A DNA stretch of 64,000 nucleotides, taken from assembly GCF_009455625.1 (NCBI RefSeq), contig NZ_QPEQ01000001.1:186001-250000 (forward strand), in the 5' to 3' direction. Source of the DNA: Paraburkholderia bonniea. Its GTDB lineage: Bacteria; Pseudomonadota; Gammaproteobacteria; Burkholderiales; Burkholderiaceae. How positions within the stretch are numbered: the stretch's first letter is position 1; each line of letters opens with the position of its first letter. The notes under the pieces were generated by a model, which was not told where the DNA came from, did not search any database, and saw nothing but the letters and a program-made list of their open reading frames with translations. This document shows positions 1 to 9,018 of the stretch, piece after piece. The position numbers were made by a program, and so were the translations under genes.

Positions 1-2102
1 GTTCAGCGCTGGCGCTCGATCGCGCCGATGTGGCGTTCCGCGTGAATAACGGCACGCGCTCGCTATGGATTCAAGGCAGTGCGATGCCGCGCCGTGAGCC
101 CGATGGCAGCGTGCTCTGGAACGGCTACTGGATCGACACCACGCGCGACCGGGAACGCGAGGAAGCGCTGATGCAAGCGCGTGACACCGCGCATAACGCA
201 TCGCTCGCCAAGGACAAATTCATGGCGACGATGAGCCATGAAATTCGCACGCCCATGAGCGGGGTGCTCGGCTTGATCGAAGTCTTGCGGCCAACGCTGG
301 AAGATAAAAAGCAGATCGCGCTGGCAGACATGATGCAAGACTCCGCCAGCACCTTGCTGGCGATTCTCGATGACATCCTCGATTACTCGAAGATCGAAGC
401 CGGAAAAATGACCATCAACCCCACCGCGATTGACTTGCGCCAGGTGGTCGATCAAGCGGTCGGGCTGTTGTCCGTCAAGGCGTATGCGAAATCGCTCGCG
501 CTCAACGTGTCGATTGATGCGAAGGTGGCGGCCACCTGCATCGGTGACGGGGTGCGACTGCGCCAGATCATCTTCAACCTGGTGGGCAACGCCATCAAAT
601 TCACGAATCGGGGCTCCGTCAACCTGCGCCTGCTCACGGCCGATGACCAGGTAAATAGCCCGCATATCGTGTTGCGCATCGAAGATACCGGCATCGGCAT
701 GACGGCCAGTGACCTCGAACATATCTTTGATCCGTTCGTGCAGGCCGACAGCGCCACCAACCGCAAATACGACGGCACCGGGCTGGGCCTGACCATCTGC
801 AAGCAGCTCACACGCCTGATGGACGGCACCATCTCGATTCATAGCGAAGTCGGCTTCGGCACCCGGGTGAATATTTTGCTGACCTTGCCGGTGATCGCAG
901 GAAAGTACGACATTCCATTACTGAACGAGCGGCGCGTGCATATCCAGATCGCAGACCAGGCCCTGTCGAGCATCGTGCATGACTACGTGCAGGCGCTGAA
1001 CATGACGACCGATCAGTCCGACCAGGCCGAACTCATCATCACCGATAGCGACCTGGTCTCCAGCACCACCCCCACGATCTATCTGGAACGCTCGGTTGAA
1101 ACCGTGATCTTTGGTTTCGACGAAACCCAGCCACGCGTGACCATCAGTGCGAACCCGCTGTCATGGCAAGCGCTGAAAACAGCCTGCCTGCATGTGTTCC
1201 AGGGCGACCGTACGAGGCATTCCAGCGCGACCTCCGTGCTGAACTTCGTAGCAGACCCCGCGCTGGCAAAACGCGCCGGACGCATTTTGATTGCCGAAGA
1301 TCATCCGATTAACCGTGCGCTGATCGGCCATCAGATGGAGAACCTCGGCTACGACTTTGACGTTGCGGAAGATGGCATCGAAGCCCTGGCGCTGCTGGAG
1401 CGCACCCACTATGCGATGTTGCTGACCGACTGCCATATGCCACGGATGGATGGCTATGAGCTGGTGGCCGAAATTCGCCGCCGGGAGAAAGTGCGGGGCG
1501 GGCGCTTGATTACGGTCGGGATCACCGCCAGCACCGGTGCCGACGATATTCAACTCGCGTTGCGGGCGGGAATGGATGAATGCCTGATTAAACCTGTCAG
1601 CATCTCTTCGCTGGAGGCGTGTCTGACACGCTTTCTGACGCCAGTCGTGCAGGCCCAGACAGAAGCAACGGAAAGTGTTGCCGCAACCAGTGCAACAACC
1701 ATCAACGCCGCGCCGGACACCTCTGGCACGTCTAGTGAGAGCACTGCTACGCCACAGGTCCAGCCCCATCTGGAGCGGATCTACGAGATGTTCGGTGGAG
1801 AAAAGGCCAGCGCCATGCCGATGCTGAAACTGCTGCGCGACACGCTACGGGACGATTACGCCGCGCTGCGCGAGATTCTGGCGAACTGCACTGAGCCTGA
1901 TCCCACCGAGCTGCGCGAATGGCTGCACCGCAATGAAGGGGCGGCCGCATCTATGCAGCTGGATATCCTGGTGGACGCTATTACTGCGTCGCGCACCGCG
2001 TTGCAGTCGGGTGATGCAACGGCGCAGAAACGGGCGAATCACGCACTCTGCGAACTGTGCGTCGCGCTGCTCGCGCAACTGGATCAGGAACTGGCCGGGT
2101 GA
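1..2102 (+). CDS. Hybrid sensor histidine kinase, 3' part (PAS end - HisKA - HATPase - REC - HPt)
   Basis: The reading frame is open from the first bases, so the start lies upstream of the window. Counting from the GTG at 30, the order is: the end of a PAS/PAC-like segment (residues 1-45); a HisKA dimerisation helix with the phospho-acceptor His near residue 70 (MSHEIRTP); an HATPase with N box (NLVGNAIKF), G1 (DTGIGM), F (FDPF) and G2 (GTGLGL); a receiver domain from about residue 423 with the phospho-Asp near 467 (LLTDCHMPRMDG) and a conserved KP; and a C-terminal HPt-like domain with His in WLHRNEG. This is the BvgS/EvgS-type multistep phosphorelay layout. The partner response regulator and input domain are not visible. 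The HPt motif is less canonical than the rest. Confidence 0.9.
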   Translation, partial: SALALDRADVAFRVNNGTRSLWIQGSAMPRREPDGSVLWNGYWIDTTRDREREEALMQARDTAHNASLAKDKFMATMSHEIRTPMSGVLGLIEVLRPTLEDKKQIALADMMQDSASTLLAILDDILDYSKIEAGKMTINPTAIDLRQVVDQAVGLLSVKAYAKSLALNVSIDAKVAATCIGDGVRLRQIIFNLVGNAIKFTNRGSVNLRLLTADDQVNSPHIVLRIEDTGIGMTASDLEHIFDPFVQADSATNRKYDGTGLGLTICKQLTRLMDGTISIHSEVGFGTRVNILLTLPVIAGKYDIPLLNERRVHIQIADQALSSIVHDYVQALNMTTDQSDQAELIITDSDLVSSTTPTIYLERSVETVIFGFDETQPRVTISANPLSWQALKTACLHVFQGDRTRHSSATSVLNFVADPALAKRAGRILIAEDHPINRALIGHQMENLGYDFDVAEDGIEALALLERTHYAMLLTDCHMPRMDGYELVAEIRRREKVRGGRLITVGITASTGADDIQLALRAGMDECLIKPVSISSLEACLTRFLTPVVQAQTEATESVAATSATTINAAPDTSGTSSESTATPQVQPHLERIYEMFGGEKASAMPMLKLLRDTLRDDYAALREILANCTEPDPTELREWLHRNEGAAASMQLDILVDAITASRTALQSGDATAQKRANHALCELCVALLAQLDQELAG

Positions 2103-2189
2103 TGCGGTGCTAGCGATGCTTTGCGTGGGCGGGCGATGTGCCCGCTATGCGCGGGGGGCTGCTGCTGGGAGAGGCTGCCGAGAGTGCGG

Positions 2190-2465
2190 CTAGAGGAGGT
2201 GCCGCCAGGAATGCCGCCAACGGTGCGGCTAGAGGTACCGCTAGAAATACCGCCAAGGGTGCTGCTAAAGGAGGCACCGCCAGGAATGCCGCCAACGGTG
2301 CAGCTAGAGGTACCGCTAGAAATACCGCCAAGGGTGCTGCTAAAGGAGGCACCGCCAGGAATGCCGCCAACGGTGCAGCTAGAGGTACCGCTAGAAATAC
2401 CGCCAAGGGTGCTGCTAAAGGCACCGCCAGAAATACCGCCAAGGGTGCTGCCAGGAATACCGCCA
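2190..2465. repeat. 75-bp minisatellite, about 3 copies plus partials
   Basis: Consecutive 75-bp units start at 2207, 2282 and 2357, nearly identical, then degenerate copies built from a shorter ~24-bp sub-unit. Because 75 is a multiple of three, several frames on both strands stay open. On the plus strand one frame (2138-2500) gives an Ala/Arg/Lys/Asn/Gly repeat; on the minus strand frames give Leu/Ala/Val/Pro or Gly/Ser/Thr repeats. None has a convincing ribosome binding site, so I do not call a gene. The stretch 2103-2523 holds nothing else I can identify. Confidence 0.85.
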
Positions 2466-2523
2466 TTCTCATCAGGCATCCCCATTACAAAGCCGCCTGA
2501 ATCCCCCCTCACGCCTGAAGCAC

Positions 2524-3054
2524 TCAGGCAAGCTCGCGCAACGCGACATCACTAGCAGCCGCGCCGGTCAGCATCAGCAGCTCGTCCGGCGACAGGTTGA
2601 ACACCGCATGCGGATGACCCGCCGCCGCCCACAAGCTGTCGAGCGCCAGCAGGTCTGCATCAATCAGCGTCAGTGGTTCAACCGCGTGCCCAATCGGGCA
2701 GACGCCGCCAATCGCATACCCGGTTTTTTCGCGGACAAACTTCGCATCGGCCCGTCCAATCGCGCCCACTTGCGCAGCCACCTTGCGCTCATCCACGCGG
2801 TTCGCACCGCTTGCCACCACCAGCACCGGTGCATCGTCGTCCAGCCGGCGAAACAGAATCGACTTGGCAATCTGCGCGACTTCACAACCCAGACCAGCAG
2901 CGGCTTCGGCGGAAGTTTTGCCGGTTTCGGCCAGCATCACGACATGACCGCTATGGCCACGTTCACGCAGCAGCCGCACGACTCGCTGTGCGGCGTCGGG
3001 CAACGCGCTGGAAAGCTCGGGAAGGCCAACGGGAGCCGAGAAGGATGAGTTCAT
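2524..3054 (-). CDS. YbaK/ProX-type aminoacyl-tRNA deacylase
   Basis: Single-domain protein of about 176 aa in the YbaK/EbsC/ProXp family, which hydrolyses mischarged aminoacyl-tRNAs (for example Cys- or Ala-tRNA-Pro) in the cytoplasm. Family marks seen: AKSILFR, the VREKTGYAIGGVCPIGH block that forms the active-site groove, and the C-terminal GHPHAVFNLSPDELLMLTGA. I start at the ATG at 3054 because the fold begins just after it; an upstream in-frame start at 3114 would add 20 residues without family similarity. The substrate cannot be told from sequence alone. It lies 76 bp downstream of the HMG-CoA lyase gene on the same strand and may be co-transcribed. Confidence 0.85.
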   Translation of the reverse strand: MNSSFSAPVGLPELSSALPDAAQRVVRLLRERGHSGHVVMLAETGKTSAEAAAGLGCEVAQIAKSILFRRLDDDAPVLVVASGANRVDERKVAAQVGAIGRADAKFVREKTGYAIGGVCPIGHAVEPLTLIDADLLALDSLWAAAGHPHAVFNLSPDELLMLTGAAASDVALRELA

Positions 3055-3130
3055 GGTGTAAAGAATTCCGCTTGAAGAGAAGGGGCCGCGTTCGGCACGG
3101 CCAAAACCGGGCAACCGCCGGACAGACGGT

Positions 3131-4057
3131 TTAAGCGCACGACGCCGCAGCGCTCTGCGTCCGGGCTAGCAACGCCTTGCCCGCGCGTGACGCATTGGGC
3201 CGGCCAATAGCCGACGAAATAAACTCGCCCGCCGCCACGACCTGAGAAAGATCCACACCGGTCCTGATGCCAAGCCCATGCATCAGGTACAGCACGTCTT
3301 CGGTAGCGACGTTGCCGGTTGCACCCTTGGCATAGGGGCAGCCGCCAAGCCCCGCCACCGACGCATGAAAAATTTCGATGCCTTCCAGCAAAGCCGCGTA
3401 GATATTCGCCAGCGCCTGGCCATAGGTATCGTGAAAGTGGCCTGACAGACGCTCACGCGGAAAAACTTGTGTGACCGCGCGAAACAGCGCCCGGGTCTGT
3501 TCCGCCGTGGCCACGCCGATGGTGTCGGCAATGTCGATCTCATCGCAACCGAGCGCGGCAAACCGCTCCACTACGCCGACCACCGATGCAACCGGCACGT
3601 CTCCCTGATACGGGCACCCCAATGCACACGACACGCTGCCGCGCACGCGCAAGCCGCGCGCCTGCGCCGCCTGGGCCACAGGCACAAAACGCTCAATGCT
3701 TTCGGCGATGCTGCAATTAATGTTCTTCTGCGAAAACGCTTCACTGGCAGAACCAAAAATCACGATCTCATCCGCGCTTGCTGCCTGTGCGCCTTCAAAG
3801 CCACGCAAATTGGGCGTCAACACCGAATACAGCGTGCCTGCCACGCGCTCGATCCCGGCCATCACCTCCGCCCCATCCGCCATCTGCGGCACCCATTTCG
3901 GCGACACGAACGAAGCCGCTTCGATATTGCGCAACCCGGCCGCGCCAAGGCGGTTAATCAACTCGATCTTGATCGCGGTGGGTACAAATTCCTTTTCATT
4001 CTGCAACCCATCGCGCGGGCCAACTTCAACGATCTTGACTGCTTCAGGCAACGTCAT
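3131..4057 (-). CDS. mvaB: Hydroxymethylglutaryl-CoA lyase
   Basis: 308 aa, the usual length. Cleaves HMG-CoA to acetyl-CoA and acetoacetate at the end of leucine catabolism. Visible marks: GPRDGLQNE near the N-terminus (catalytic Arg/Asp, divalent metal site), the metal-binding GHFHDTYGQ block, and the signature loop GLGGCPYAKGATGN containing the catalytic Cys. The start at 4057 places GPRDGLQNE at the expected distance (residue 13). The leucine/isovaleryl-CoA operon normally found beside it in Burkholderia is not in the window, so it is separated from its pathway here. Confidence 0.93.
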   Translation of the reverse strand: MTLPEAVKIVEVGPRDGLQNEKEFVPTAIKIELINRLGAAGLRNIEAASFVSPKWVPQMADGAEVMAGIERVAGTLYSVLTPNLRGFEGAQAASADEIVIFGSASEAFSQKNINCSIAESIERFVPVAQAAQARGLRVRGSVSCALGCPYQGDVPVASVVGVVERFAALGCDEIDIADTIGVATAEQTRALFRAVTQVFPRERLSGHFHDTYGQALANIYAALLEGIEIFHASVAGLGGCPYAKGATGNVATEDVLYLMHGLGIRTGVDLSQVVAAGEFISSAIGRPNASRAGKALLARTQSAAASCA

Positions 4058-4108
4058 GCTGTGAACTCCTGCCGCATCCGGGCGGCCTGTAAAGGTGGTC
4101 TGACTCGG

Positions 4109-4150
4109 TTTGCGCTTTGCGCTTTGCGCTTTGCGCTTTGCGGTTTGCGC
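4109..4150. repeat. Heptanucleotide tandem repeat (tttgcgc x6)
   Basis: Six consecutive 7-bp units, one with a single change (tttgcgg), between HMG-CoA lyase and the GhrA-type reductase. A 7-bp unit would shift frame if translated, but the repeat lies just downstream of the reductase stop, so it probably has no coding effect. Confidence 0.9.
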
Positions 4151-4153
4151 TCG

Positions 4154-5095
4154 TCAATAACCCGACGCAGGATCAACCACGCCGCTAATCGCCTCGCCCC
4201 GCATCAGCGCGTTGATCTTCTGCGTGATCTGTTCGATCGCTTCGCTCCGCAAGGTTTGCGCCGAGCAATGCGGGGTGAGCGTGATGCGCGAGTTGCGCCA
4301 GAACGGATGATCGTCGGCCAAAGGCTCCTGATTGAACACATCAAGCGTCGCCGCTGACAACTGGCCGGTTTCGAGTGCCGCGAGCAAATCGGCATCAACC
4401 AGATGTGCGCCACGCGCGACGTTCACCAGGCGTGCGCCGGGGGCGAGCTGCGCAAACGTGTGTGCATTGAGTACGCCACGGGTCGCGGGTGTATGCGGCA
4501 GGAGATTCACCAGCACCTGGAGATCCTGCAAAAACGCGTCGAACTGCTCCGCGCCCGCATACGTGGTCACGCCCTCAAGCGGCCGTGCGTGACGGCTGAA
4601 GCCGCGCACCGGCAGCCCAAGTGCCGCGAGCGCCTGAGCCACCTGAGCACCCAGCACACCCAGCCCTAGCACGCCAACCGTGAAGTGCTCGCGGGGATAC
4701 GGCGGCAGTTCCTGCCAGCGGCACTGGGCCTGTAGTTGCGCGTAATCATCGAAGCGCCGCAAATAGCGCAGCACCGCATACGTCACGTATTCGATCATCT
4801 GCTGCGCCATGCCGCTGTCTTCCAGACGAACCAGCGGCACGTCTGGCGGCAGCGTGCCGGGGTGAGCGTATTCCAGCGCGAGAATCGCATCGACCCCCGC
4901 GCCCAGGTTAAACACCGCACGCAGGCCGTCACGTGGCGCAAACAGTTCGCGCGGCGGCCGCCAGACCAAGACGAAATCAGCCGGGGCGTCATCACCGGGC
5001 TGCCATTCACGCAGGCTGGCTTGCGGCAGCGCGCGCGCCAGATCGTGCAGCCATTCAGCGGCGCTGGCGTCGCGCATATAGAAGAGGAGGTTCAT
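4154..5095 (-). CDS. ghrA: Glyoxylate/hydroxypyruvate reductase A
   Basis: 313 aa from the ATG at 5095, matching the length of the E. coli GhrA family. D-2-hydroxyacid dehydrogenase fold: NAD(P)-binding GVLGLGVLGAQ, NLLPHTPATRGVL, NVARGAHLVD, and the catalytic Glu/His region DVFNQEPL ... TPHCSAQT. It reduces glyoxylate and hydroxypyruvate using NADPH. The frame is open further upstream to 5503 but the extra residues are low-complexity and lie outside the family, so the shorter start is preferred. It is divergent from the RBBP9-like hydrolase. Confidence 0.9.
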   Translation of the reverse strand: MNLLFYMRDASAAEWLHDLARALPQASLREWQPGDDAPADFVLVWRPPRELFAPRDGLRAVFNLGAGVDAILALEYAHPGTLPPDVPLVRLEDSGMAQQMIEYVTYAVLRYLRRFDDYAQLQAQCRWQELPPYPREHFTVGVLGLGVLGAQVAQALAALGLPVRGFSRHARPLEGVTTYAGAEQFDAFLQDLQVLVNLLPHTPATRGVLNAHTFAQLAPGARLVNVARGAHLVDADLLAALETGQLSAATLDVFNQEPLADDHPFWRNSRITLTPHCSAQTLRSEAIEQITQKINALMRGEAISGVVDPASGY

Positions 5096-5456
5096 GCGCC
5101 CTCCGCCGAAAAAGCCTGCGCTCTGGCATTCACTAAGTGGCGCAGCGTCAGGCCATCCGACGCAGAGGCAGAGGCATAGACACAGGCGGACACCGCGCAT
5201 AACGCCACCTGGGCAGGAAGCAACGGGGCAAACCGGGCAGACAGAACAGAAGGCAACGCGGCACGTGCAGAGGGTGCAGCAGCGGACAAGAAAGCCATGG
5301 CGTCTCCGGCATTCATGGGTGGCGCTCATTCTACGTTTTCGCGGGATCAGATGCGCACCCCCTGGCCCCGGGATAAGCAAAGCAGAAAAAGTTTGTTTTG
5401 CTCGCTGGCCGCGCAAGCCACAATGCGGCTCCAGATTGCGGCAGCAAGGAGGACCC
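5096..5456. other. Divergent intergenic region ghrA / hydrolase
   Basis: About 360 bp between divergent genes. The frames here stay open in both directions because of base composition, not because of a recognisable protein. It presumably holds the promoters of both genes. The only clear element is the ribosome binding site aaggagg at 5447-5453 for the plus-strand gene. Confidence 0.5.
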
Positions 5457-6089
5457 ATGGTTTCATGCAGCCAACCGAACTGGCCGCCACGGCTCGTCAC
5501 CATGGCTGGCCTTTACGGCAGCGAAGAGGCGCACTGGCAATCGTGGCTGGAGCGGCAGTTCGCCCGCTCGCTGCGAGTCGAGCAGGACGACTGGCATGCG
5601 CCTGATCTCGCCCGCTGGTCGCTCGCGCTGCACCAGCGCCTGAGCCGTGAGCGCGGGCCCTTTGTGCTGGCGGCACACAGTTTTGGCTGCCTCGCCAGCG
5701 CGCATGCGCTACTGCATCTGCCCGTAGCCACCAGCATCATCGGCGTGCTGCTGGTGGCCCCGGCCAGCCCGAAAAAATTCGCTTCTGCTGCGGCGTTTGA
5801 GCCGCGTCGTCTGGGCGTGCCGTCGATCCTGATCGGCAGCGAAACCGATCCGTGGATGCCGCTCGAAGGTTCGCGCGAGCTGGCGCAGCATCTTGGCAGC
5901 ACGTTCATCAATCTCGGAGACGCGGGGCATATCAATACCGCAGCAGGTTTCGGGCCCTGGCCTCGGGCCCGGCACTACATCGACACACTGGTGCATTGCG
6001 CCGCGCAACAACGCTTCCGCCCGCCGCCCAGCACACCGGAGCATCTGAGCCACCCGGCCGCTGAACTGAACCTGAAGGCCAGCGGCTAG
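5457..6089 (+). CDS. RBBP9/YdeN-type alpha/beta hydrolase
   Basis: 210 aa. Short serine hydrolase with the nucleophile elbow HSFGCLAS, an acidic residue in GSETDPWMP and the catalytic His in GDAGHINTAAGFGPWP, the triad order and GH-N-GFGPWP ending typical of the RBBP9/YdeN family. The natural substrate is unknown in this family. The ATG at 5457 is preceded by a strong aaggagg 4 bp upstream, which fixes the start; the longer open frame from 5094 is spurious. The sulfate-binding protein gene follows 111 bp later on the same strand. Confidence 0.88.
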   Translation: MVSCSQPNWPPRLVTMAGLYGSEEAHWQSWLERQFARSLRVEQDDWHAPDLARWSLALHQRLSRERGPFVLAAHSFGCLASAHALLHLPVATSIIGVLLVAPASPKKFASAAAFEPRRLGVPSILIGSETDPWMPLEGSRELAQHLGSTFINLGDAGHINTAAGFGPWPRARHYIDTLVHCAAQQRFRPPPSTPEHLSHPAAELNLKASG

Positions 6090-6200
6090 TTCGCTAGAAT
6101 CCCCTGCGCCCGGCTTTGGCATTGCCAGCGTTAGAAACCAGCCCCTTTCAAGCCAGCTCCCTATTTCAATCAGAACCATCAAAACCACACGGACGACACC

Positions 6201-7214
6201 ATGACACGCAACTCACGCTGGCTGGCCGCAGGCCTTGCCGCACTCACGCTTGCCACGAGCCTTCCCGCTGCCGCCGCTGAAACCTCGCTGCTAAACGTGT
6301 CGTATGACGTGACGCGCGAACTCTATAAAGACATCAACGCCAGCTTCATCGCGGCGTACCAGCAAAAAACCGGTGAGCGGATCACGCTGCGTCAGTCGCA
6401 TGGCGCGTCCAGCGCCCAGGCGCTCTCGGTGCTGCAAGGCCTGCAAGCCGATGTGGTGACGATGAACCAGCCCAACGATATCGACCTGCTAGCCGAACGC
6501 GGTCATCTGCTTCCCGCCAACTGGCGCACACGCTTGCCAAACAACAGCGCGCCTTACACCACGACGATGGTGTTCCTCGTCCGTGCGGGCAATCCAAAGC
6601 ACATCACCGACTGGAACGATCTGGCCAAGCCGGGTGTGCAAGTCGTGATCGCCAATCCAAAAACATCCGGCAATGGCCGTTATGCGTATCTGGCCGCCTG
6701 GGGCTATCGCAAACAGCAAGGCGGCAGCGACGCCCAGGCGCTCGATTTCGTGAAGTCGATCCTGCGTAACGTGCCAGTGCTGGATACCGGTGGCCGAGCC
6801 GCGACCACCACGTTCACGCAACGTGAGATTGGCGATGTGCTGGTGACGTTCGAAAACGAAGTCGCGTTAATTGATAACGGCGCAGCGGCCAAGGGCTTTG
6901 ATGCGGTGTATCCATCCATCAGCCTGCTCGCTGAGCCGCCCGTGGCCATCGTCGACAAGGTGGCCGACAAGCGTGGCACGCGCAAGGCCGCTCAGGCTTA
7001 TCTCGACTATCTGTACAGCGCCCCAGCCCAGGAAATCATCGCGCGCCATCATTTGCGGCCGCGCGATGCCACGGTGCTGGCCCGGCACGCCAGCGAATTC
7101 AAGCCACTGAAAACCTTCACCGTCGAACAAATGTTCGGCAGCTGGCAAAAAGCGCAGCAAACCCATTTCTCTGATGGCGGCACCTTCGACCAGATCGTGG
7201 TCGACCGTAAGTAA
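6201..7214 (+). CDS. sbp: Periplasmic sulfate-binding protein (ABC transporter)
   Basis: 337 aa with a clear Sec signal peptide (cleavage after about residue 26, AAA/ETS). Family blocks include NVSYDVTRELYKDIN, SHGASSAQA, DVVTMNQPNDID and NPKTSGNGRYAYLAAWGY, which bind sulfate or thiosulfate. It normally works with the CysT/CysW permeases and CysA ATPase, but here it stands alone: the upstream gene is a hydrolase and downstream is the convergent bioB, whose stop lies only 11 bp away. The permease partners are probably encoded elsewhere. Confidence 0.93.
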   Translation: MTRNSRWLAAGLAALTLATSLPAAAAETSLLNVSYDVTRELYKDINASFIAAYQQKTGERITLRQSHGASSAQALSVLQGLQADVVTMNQPNDIDLLAERGHLLPANWRTRLPNNSAPYTTTMVFLVRAGNPKHITDWNDLAKPGVQVVIANPKTSGNGRYAYLAAWGYRKQQGGSDAQALDFVKSILRNVPVLDTGGRAATTTFTQREIGDVLVTFENEVALIDNGAAAKGFDAVYPSISLLAEPPVAIVDKVADKRGTRKAAQAYLDYLYSAPAQEIIARHHLRPRDATVLARHASEFKPLKTFTVEQMFGSWQKAQQTHFSDGGTFDQIVVDRK

Positions 7215-7225
7215 AACGACGTGAG

Positions 7226-8266
7226 CTACGCGGCAGGCCTCGCCTGCACGTGCTCAGCCGTCATCCCCAGCCGCTCCAGCAAGCGGCGATCCGTCACGGC
7301 TTGCGGGTTGCTGGTGGTCAGCAACTGGTCACCATAGAAAAACGAATTCGCCCCCGCCAGCAGGCACAGCGCTTGCAACGCTTCATCCATCTGCTCGCGG
7401 CCCGCTGACAAACGTACCATCGCGCGCGGCATCGTGATCCGCGCCACCGCGATCGTGCGCACGAATTCGAAGGGATCAAGCGCTTCCGTGCCCGCCAGCG
7501 GCGTGCCCTCCACCTGCACCAGGTTATTGATCGGCACGGATTCTGGATAAGGCTCCATGTTCGCCAGTTGAGCGATCAAGCCCGCCCGTTCCCGGCGCGA
7601 TTCTCCCAACCCGACGATGCCGCCACAGCACACGTTGATGCCGGCATCGCGCACGCGCTCCAGCGTATCTAGCCGGTCCTGGTAGGTGCGGGTAGTGATG
7701 ATCTGGCCGTAGAACTCGGGCGCGGTGTCGAGATTGTGGTTGTAGTAATCGAGCCCTGCCTCGCGCAAGCCTTCCGCCTGATGGCGCTCCAGCATGCCGA
7801 GCGTCACGCAGGTTTCCAGCCCCAGCGCCTTGACGCCACGGATCATTTCCTTGATCGGCTCAAGATGGCGGTCTTTCGGATTGCGCCAGGCCGCGCCCAT
7901 GCAAAACCGCGTCGCACCCTGCTGTTGCGCGACGCGCGCAGCAGCCAGCACTTCTGCGACGGGCATCAGCTTGTCCGCTTTCAGCCCGGTGTCGTGATGT
8001 ACCGATTGCGGGCAGTACGAACAATCTTCTTCGCACCCTCCAGTTTTGATCGACAGCAAAGTCGAAAGCTGCACCGTGTTCGCCGCGAAATTGGCGCGAT
8101 GGACTTGCTGCGCGCGAAACAGTAAATCGTTGAACGGCAGTTCGTAGAGCGCGACAACGTCGGCAACGCGCCAGCGCGCCGGAGCCGTGGCGCTCGCCAC
8201 ATCGGCATGGGTTGCGGCCACCGTGGCCAGCGGAGTAGACGAAGACGAAGGCAAAGACGAAGTCAT
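7226..8266 (-). CDS. bioB: Biotin synthase
   Basis: 346 aa radical-SAM enzyme that inserts sulfur into dethiobiotin, the last step of biotin synthesis. The CxxxCxxC iron-sulfur motif is in [23 protein letters not shown] and [12 protein letters not shown] are typical BioB blocks, and the 2Fe-2S ligands follow ([16 protein letters not shown]). Last gene of the bioA-F-D-B operon, starting 32 bp after the bioD stop. The first 30 or so residues are a Ser/Thr/Ala-rich extension. Confidence 0.97.
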   Translation of the reverse strand: MTSSLPSSSSTPLATVAATHADVASATAPARWRVADVVALYELPFNDLLFRAQQVHRANFAANTVQLSTLLSIKTGGCEEDCSYCPQSVHHDTGLKADKLMPVAEVLAAARVAQQQGATRFCMGAAWRNPKDRHLEPIKEMIRGVKALGLETCVTLGMLERHQAEGLREAGLDYYNHNLDTAPEFYGQIITTRTYQDRLDTLERVRDAGINVCCGGIVGLGESRRERAGLIAQLANMEPYPESVPINNLVQVEGTPLAGTEALDPFEFVRTIAVARITMPRAMVRLSAGREQMDEALQALCLLAGANSFFYGDQLLTTSNPQAVTDRRLLERLGMTAEHVQARPAA

Positions 8267-8298
8267 GATGTCGGGAATCCTTGTAATGAAGGCGTGCG

Positions 8299-9018
8299 CT
8301 ACACGCTAGCGGCGCGCAACGTTTGCAGCAGCAGGGAAGCATCGAGATGACGCGCGGCCTGCTCGGGCCGCACGGGTGTCAGATAAGGCACGTCGCCCAG
8401 CAAGGGCGCGTGGTAAGCGCGTTCGAACCGGGCGCGGAGCGTGGCCACGTTGTCGGCGGCGCATGGCATCGCCGGGTCGATCCGGTTCGCCACCCAGCCC
8501 GCGAGTGTCAACCCGCGCGCGGCAATCGCTTCTGCGCTCAGCAACGCATGGCTGATGCAGCCGAGCCGCACCCCCACCACCAGCACCACCGGCAGGTTCA
8601 GCGCGCAGGCCAGATCGGCGGTATCGAGCGTGTCATTCAGCGGCACGCGAAAACCACCAACGCCCTCTACCACCACCACCTCTGCTCGCTGCCGCGCCGC
8701 TTCATGGCACGCGAGGATCGGCGCGATTTCGAGCGTGACGCCTTCCTGAGCCGCTGCAAGATGCGGTGCCATTGCCGCTCGCAGCAGGTACGGCGTGCGA
8801 ATCTCGGGCGGCAGCAACACGCTGGCCGCAGCATCGAGCTGATCGGCATCGTCGTTATGCCAGACGCCATCGCGCTCGAACGCCCCAGCCGCAATCGGTT
8901 TCAGCGCTGCGGTGCGCACGCCAAGCGCATTCAGGCCATGCAGCAGCGCCGCGCTAACTAGCGTCTTGCCGATCTCGGTATCGGTGCCCGTGACAAAAAC
9001 CGAACACGCGTGGCTCAT
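8299..9018 (-). CDS. bioD: Dethiobiotin synthetase
   Basis: 239 aa. ATP-dependent closure of the ureido ring of 7,8-diaminopelargonate. P-loop GTDTEIGKT at residues 10-18, LKPIAAG with the conserved Lys, and [12 protein letters not shown]. Its ATG overlaps the bioF stop by 4 nt (ATGA), so translation is probably coupled. Third gene of the biotin operon. Confidence 0.96.
   Translation of the reverse strand: MSHACSVFVTGTDTEIGKTLVSAALLHGLNALGVRTAALKPIAAGAFERDGVWHNDDADQLDAAASVLLPPEIRTPYLLRAAMAPHLAAAQEGVTLEIAPILACHEAARQRAEVVVVEGVGGFRVPLNDTLDTADLACALNLPVVLVVGVRLGCISHALLSAEAIAARGLTLAGWVANRIDPAMPCAADNVATLRARFERAYHAPLLGDVPYLTPVRPEQAARHLDASLLLQTLRAASV

Noticed and set aside
2121..2555. Long ORFs across the 75-bp repeat on both strands
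   Set aside because: All are open because the period is a multiple of three; none has a ribosome binding site or family similarity.
5094..5456. N-terminal extension of the RBBP9-like hydrolase
   Set aside because: A strong ribosome binding site at 5447 and the family length favour the start at 5457; the extension is Arg/Pro-rich low complexity.
4154..5503. 449-aa version of GhrA
   Set aside because: The extra 136 residues are unlike any reductase; family length is about 312.
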